DNA of 8,209 nt, from NCBI GenBank assembly GCA_964604565.1, contig CAZRZN010000203.1, forward strand, positions 1 to 8,209. Reading direction: 5' to 3'. The notes under the pieces are model-generated. The model ran no database searches and was not told where the DNA came from. It was given only the letters and a program-made list of their open reading frames with translations. Numbering within the stretch: position 1 is the first letter of the stretch; each line of letters begins with the position of its first letter. The position numbers and the translations under genes are program-made. Shown here in pieces: positions 4,719 to 8,209 of the stretch. The DNA is from CAZRZN01 sp964604565. Lineage in GTDB: Bacteria > Pseudomonadota > Alphaproteobacteria > Rhodobacterales > Rhodobacteraceae.

Positions 4719-6698
4719 ATGAATTTTCAGCCCCCCCAGTCCGGCACGCTTCTGGATGTCCAGGATCTTTGCACTGAATTCCGCACCGATGGTGGCACCG
4801 TCAAGGCGGTCAACAAGGTCTCGTTCCGCGTCGACAAAGGCGAGCGTGTCGCCATCGTCGGGGAAAGCGGCTCCGGCAAAAGTGCGATGGCTATGTCGCT
4901 GCTGCGGCTTCTTGCCCATCCAGGTAAGGTCACCGGCGGCAGGGTGATGCTGGAAGACCGCGACCTCAGCCTGTTGAGCGAACGGCAGTTGAATACCATT
5001 CGCGGCCGCGAGGTTGGGACGGTGTTCCAGGATCCAATGTCTTCGCTGGATCCGGTGATGCGCGTCAGCAAGCAAATGGTGGAGCCGATCATGCGCAACC
5101 TGGGCATTTCCAAGGAAAAGGCCCGGGCCCAAGCAGTGCGCTGGCTGGACAAGGTCGGCATCCCGGAACCCGAACTGCGCATCGACGCCTTTCCCTTTGA
5201 GATGAGCGGGGGGATGCGACAGAGGGTCATGATCGCCATGGCCCTGTCGTGCCATCCCCGACTGATCATCGCGGATGAGCCGACGACCGCGCTGGATGTT
5301 ACAATCCAAGCGCAGATCGTGGCGATGCTCAAGGATCTGACAACCGAGGCCGGCGCGGCGATGCTGTTCATCACCCATGACTTGGGGCTTGTGGCGCGAT
5401 TTGCTGACAAGGTTGCCGTGATGTACGCGGGCCAGATCGTCGAATTCGGGCCAGTCGGTGGCATCTTTTCGGAACCGCAACATCCCTACACGCAAAGTCT
5501 GCTGCGCACGATCCCCAGCCCCGGGATGCTGAAAGAAACGCGCTTGCCCCAGATCCCTGGCTTGCCGCCAGACATGCGCAAGCCGATGACAGGCTGCCCG
5601 TTCCGCGAGCGTTGCGCCGCCGCGCAGCCCGACTGCGCCAGCAAGATGCCGCCCCTTACCCCCCGCGCTAAGGGCCACACCGCCGCGTGCTGGGTGCCCG
5701 AGGGGCTTGGAGAGAGCAATTTGAAGCCAGAATCCCGCAGCGTCCCCAAAAACGCGACTCCGCTGGACCGGGAACGGCATGTCACGGTCGAGATCAACAA
5801 TCTGGTGAAGCATTTCACCTCCAACTCAATGCTGTTTCCGTCCAAGCGATCGGTGGTGAAGGCGGTCAACGGGATCAACCTGCGCGTGCTGAAGGGAGAG
5901 ACCCTTGGCATCGTCGGGGAAAGCGGCTGTGGCAAAAGCACCGTCGCCCGGATGTTGCTAGGGCTCGAAGCGTCCACCTCTGGCGAGATCTTCACCGACG
6001 GTCTTGCACAGATGGTGTTTCAGGACCCGTCGTCCTCGTTCAATCCCAAGATGAAGATTGCCGACATCATCGAAGAACCTCTGATGGTCAAGAACTGGGG
6101 CGACCGAGACAGCCGCGCCAAGCGGGTGGGGGAACTGATCGACCAGGTCGGGCTGGAGCCGACGCATCTGACGCGCTATCCCAACCAGCTGAGCGGCGGT
6201 CAAAGACAGCGCGTCGCTGTGGCCCGTGCGCTGGCGCTGAAGCCGTCGGTGGTCGTGGCGGACGAGCCGACCTCGGCGCTGGATGTGTCTGTGCGGGCGC
6301 AGATCATCAATCTGCTGGCCGATCTGAAACAGGATCTGGGCATCAGCTTTGTCTTCATCTCGCATGACCTTTTGACCGTGCGCTACATCGCTGACCGGAT
6401 CGCGGTGATGTATCTGGGCGAGGTGGTCGAATACGGCCCAGCCGAGGATGTCTTTTCGCGCCCGGTCCATCCTTACACCCGGGCGCTTATCGACGCTGTG
6501 CCGATCCCCGACCCCAAGCTTGAAGCCGGCCGCCAGAGCACGCCCCTGACGGGCGAACTGCCCAGCCCTCTGAACATCCCCAAGGGATGTTCCTTTGTCA
6601 CCCGCTGCCCGATGGCGACAGAGATTTGTCACGCGGAAAAGCCCGTGCTTCAAAAACACCGCAAATCCAGAGAGGCGGCTTGCCACCATGCAATCTGA
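4719..6698 (+). CDS. Fused double ABC transporter ATPase (DppD-DppF type)
   Basis: One 659-residue protein carries both nucleotide-binding domains that would power import through the two permeases. Domain 1 has Walker A GESGSGKS (48-55), Q-loop Gln104, signature MSGGMRQR (162-169), Walker B with Asp186-Glu187, and H-loop His220. Domain 2 has GESGCGKS (400-407), Gln435, LSGGQRQR (491-498), Asp515-Glu516 and His549. All catalytic motifs are intact in both halves. Each half ends in the oligopeptide-transporter C-terminal region with four cysteines at the same spacing (C293, C299, C306, C324 and C624, C630, C637, C655). Domain 2 is short between Walker A and the Q-loop: 29 residues from Lys406 to Gln435, against 50 in domain 1. 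AAGGAAAG (4702-4709) sets the start. Fused forms such as YejF and GsiA are known; the substrate is not implied by this gene. Confidence 0.95.
   Translation: MNFQPPQSGTLLDVQDLCTEFRTDGGTVKAVNKVSFRVDKGERVAIVGESGSGKSAMAMSLLRLLAHPGKVTGGRVMLEDRDLSLLSERQLNTIRGREVGTVFQDPMSSLDPVMRVSKQMVEPIMRNLGISKEKARAQAVRWLDKVGIPEPELRIDAFPFEMSGGMRQRVMIAMALSCHPRLIIADEPTTALDVTIQAQIVAMLKDLTTEAGAAMLFITHDLGLVARFADKVAVMYAGQIVEFGPVGGIFSEPQHPYTQSLLRTIPSPGMLKETRLPQIPGLPPDMRKPMTGCPFRERCAAAQPDCASKMPPLTPRAKGHTAACWVPEGLGESNLKPESRSVPKNATPLDRERHVTVEINNLVKHFTSNSMLFPSKRSVVKAVNGINLRVLKGETLGIVGESGCGKSTVARMLLGLEASTSGEIFTDGLAQMVFQDPSSSFNPKMKIADIIEEPLMVKNWGDRDSRAKRVGELIDQVGLEPTHLTRYPNQLSGGQRQRVAVARALALKPSVVVADEPTSALDVSVRAQIINLLADLKQDLGISFVFISHDLLTVRYIADRIAVMYLGEVVEYGPAEDVFSRPVHPYTRALIDAVPIPDPKLEAGRQSTPLTGELPSPLNIPKGCSFVTRCPMATEICHAEKPVLQKHRKSREAACHHAI
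4853..4882 (+). repeat. Direct repeat copy 1 (Walker A region of ATPase domain 1)
   Basis: Thirty bases encoding the Walker A loop of domain 1 match 5909-5938 in domain 2 at 28 of 30 positions; the only differences are two bases in the CCGG/GTGG part. The copies lie 1,056 bp apart in the same frame and orientation. The likeness reflects homology and shared codon choice of the two domains. Confidence 0.7.
5909..5938 (+). repeat. Direct repeat copy 2 (Walker A region of ATPase domain 2)
   Basis: This is the partner of the repeat at 4853-4882. In-frame recombination between the copies would remove 352 codons and leave a single-domain ATPase, so this is a possible site of deletion. Confidence 0.7.
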
Positions 6699-7935
6699 CA
6701 AGTTCGCCCATTTCGGGGTGATCGGTGGCGGTGTGTTCTTCACCGTCATGGGTCTCGCCAACCCATTTTTCACGCTTTACGCCGCCGAGCTTGGCGCATC
6801 AGAGCTTTCCATCGGCCTGATGGTAACGCTGAAGGCGCTGCTGCCGATCTTCATCGCAATGCCGGTGGGCCAGCTCATCGACAGCGTCGGCCCAATGCGG
6901 ATGCTGCAATACGGATCCTGGATCTTGCTGGCGTCGCTGCTTTGCATGGTCTTCGCCGACGGGTTGGCCCTGCTGGCCGCCTCGCAGGTTTTGCTGGGTG
7001 CCTGCGTGATCGTCATGGCGTCGTCGTTTCAGGTTCTGGTGGCCAAGGGCGATAAGGACAGCCGCAATACGGCGATCAAGAAGTATTCCATGTGGATGTC
7101 GGGTGGCACTATGCTGGGGCCGTTGTTGGGCGGGCTGATCGCCTCCCAATACGCAGCTCCGGTGGACGGCTATCACATGGCCTTTGTCGCTTCGACCATG
7201 GTCACGGGTATCTTTATGGCTGTCCTGGCCTGGATCAGCCAGAGCTATCCGCACCCCAAGGTCGGGGAGATCGAGGTGAGCCCGGCGGATGTGTTCAGCC
7301 CAAAGGGTGTGATCACAAGTTACAAGAGCGGGATCGGACTGGCCCGCCTGCGGCCGGTGCAGTTTGGCCTGACGGCGACCTTTTTGGTGATGTTCATCCA
7401 GTCGCTGTATTTGAGCTTTTTGCCGCTTTACTTGTCGCAGAACGGCTATGCGACGATGCTGATCGCCACCGTGGTCTCGATCAAGGGCTTTGCCGGAATG
7501 ATGTCGCGGCTGCTGCTCGACGTGCTGATGCGGCGCTATACGCTAGAATCTATCTTGACGACGGCGGGGACGGTCGCGGCGGTCTGTGTCGTGATCACCC
7601 CACTGGCCGTGCAATCGCCGGTAACGATGATCCTAGTCGCCTTGGTTCTGGGTGGCGCCGTAGGAGTGAACCTGCCCGTCAGCATTATGATTATGGTCGA
7701 GGCAGTGGGCGACGGGCAGCGCGGCAAACTGATGGGCCTGCGGCTGTTGTCGAACCGTTTTTCACAGATCATCAGTCCGGCCATGTTCGGCCTGCTGGGC
7801 ACGCTGTTCGGCCTAACCTCGGCCTTCTACAGCAGCGGAGTAGTTCTGGTGGTGGTCGTGGCGGGATTTGCCACCTGGTCGCGACGCACGTGGAAGCTGA
7901 ACACCTGGGGCAAGACCCGAGAACCGGCGGAATAA
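6688..7935 (+). CDS. MFS transporter, 12-TM type, probably an exporter
   Basis: This 415-residue hydrophobic protein is a major facilitator superfamily carrier. The loop after the second membrane segment carries motif A (GQLIDSVGPMRML, 61-73), and a weaker copy (SRLLLDVLMRR, 273-283) lies in the second half. The fifth segment has GGTMLGPLLGG (139-149), which fits the core of motif C, G(x)3GP(x)2GG, typical of proton antiporters that export their substrate; the more distal glycine of that motif is absent. A cytoplasmic loop (about 187-222) divides the two six-helix halves. I chose the ATG at 6688, which overlaps the ATPase gene by 11 bp; an in-frame ATG at 6595 would add 31 charged residues inside the ATPase gene and is unlikely. 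The overlap implies coupled translation. Substrate unknown. Confidence 0.85.
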   Translation: MQSDKFAHFGVIGGGVFFTVMGLANPFFTLYAAELGASELSIGLMVTLKALLPIFIAMPVGQLIDSVGPMRMLQYGSWILLASLLCMVFADGLALLAASQVLLGACVIVMASSFQVLVAKGDKDSRNTAIKKYSMWMSGGTMLGPLLGGLIASQYAAPVDGYHMAFVASTMVTGIFMAVLAWISQSYPHPKVGEIEVSPADVFSPKGVITSYKSGIGLARLRPVQFGLTATFLVMFIQSLYLSFLPLYLSQNGYATMLIATVVSIKGFAGMMSRLLLDVLMRRYTLESILTTAGTVAAVCVVITPLAVQSPVTMILVALVLGGAVGVNLPVSIMIMVEAVGDGQRGKLMGLRLLSNRFSQIISPAMFGLLGTLFGLTSAFYSSGVVLVVVVAGFATWSRRTWKLNTWGKTREPAE

Positions 7936-7940
7936 CACGC

Positions 7941-8209
7941 ATGACAACGCAAGCCGATCCCTCCTTGCCGGCCCCCTCGGCAACCTGGACAGAAGTCCTG
8001 AATGACACCCCCGCTTTCGCAGTGATCCTTGTGACCGTGGCCGCGCATATGGCGCTGTTCGGGATGCTGACACCGGTGATGGCTGTCTATGCTCAGGGCT
8101 TCGGCATTCCGGGCTGGCAGATCGGCCTGATGATAACCGTCTTTGCGGTAGGCCGACTGGCGGCGGATCTTCCCGCAGGGCATCTGGCTGACCGGATGGG
8201 CCTGCCGGT
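7941..8209 (+). CDS. Second MFS transporter, N-terminal part (runs off the right edge)
   Basis: An ATG five bases after the stop of the first MFS gene opens a frame that continues to the window end: 89 full codons plus two bases, no stop. The protein starts MTTQADPSLPAP, has a cytoplasmic lead of about 22 residues, then a first membrane segment (about 25-45). A short loop (YAQGFGIPGWQIGL) and a second segment follow, ending in motif A, GHLADRMG (80-87). This arrangement is typical of MFS carriers. A weak GGCGGAA (7926-7932) eight bases upstream may be its ribosome binding site. The N-terminus is clearly different in sequence from that of the preceding MFS protein, so the pair is not a recent duplication. 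The gene is cut only by the window boundary. Confidence 0.85.
   Translation, partial: MTTQADPSLPAPSATWTEVLNDTPAFAVILVTVAAHMALFGMLTPVMAVYAQGFGIPGWQIGLMITVFAVGRLAADLPAGHLADRMGLP

Noticed and set aside
4002..5813. Very long minus-strand open frame (603 codons) opposite the DppC-type permease and ATPase genes
   Set aside because: The opposite strand has unambiguous ABC transporter motifs over the same bases. The antisense translation is low-information and matches no family I know.
488..7935. Metallophore or siderophore system (isochorismatase plus peptide-type importer plus MFS exporter, as in staphylopine-type loci)
   Set aside because: The hydrolase resembles amidohydrolases rather than EntB-type enzymes, and no metallophore synthase or dehydrogenase is in the window. 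The layout is only superficially similar, though flanking sequence could change this.

Overview
The window looks like chromosomal or accessory DNA of a GC-rich alphaproteobacterium, probably Rhodobacteraceae. That placement is an inference from codon use, the style of the transposase at the left edge and the dipeptide-type transporter genes. It is not proven by any marker gene. No RNA genes, CRISPR arrays or clear Rho-independent terminators were seen.

Layout. Positions 1 to about 206 are the end of an IS5-family insertion sequence. Its transposase reads leftward out of the window, and only its first 43 codons are present (1-129, minus strand). Positions 207-487 are non-coding and more AT-rich. 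They hold a perfect 17-bp palindrome (279-295) and five copies of the pentamer TTGAC/GTCAA. From 488 to the right edge there is one densely packed plus-strand gene cluster that reads as a single operon: a cysteine hydrolase of the isochorismatase/N-carbamoylsarcosine amidohydrolase superfamily (488-1216); a family 5 solute-binding protein with a Tat-like signal (1299-2834); a DppB-type permease (2849-3796); a DppC-type permease (3813-4703); one fused double ATPase equivalent to DppD plus DppF (4719-6698); a complete MFS transporter that overlaps the ATPase gene by 11 bp (6688-7935); and the start of a second MFS transporter (7941 to beyond 8209).

How the genes may work together. The binding protein would capture a substrate in the periplasm, the two permeases and the fused ATPase would import it, and the hydrolase would cleave an amide or carbamoyl C-N bond in the cytoplasm. 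The first MFS protein has a partial antiporter-type motif C, so an export role for a product or analogue is plausible. The binding protein appears to lack the aspartate that anchors the free alpha-amino group in OppA/DppA. This argues, as inference only, for a substrate other than an ordinary peptide. No regulator gene is visible, and the insertion sequence lies where a divergent regulator might be expected.

Nothing here is a clearly new class of system. The points most worth following are the hydrolase-importer-tandem MFS combination, the likely atypical binding pocket, the operator-like palindrome, and the twin four-cysteine patterns and shortened second half of the fused ATPase.
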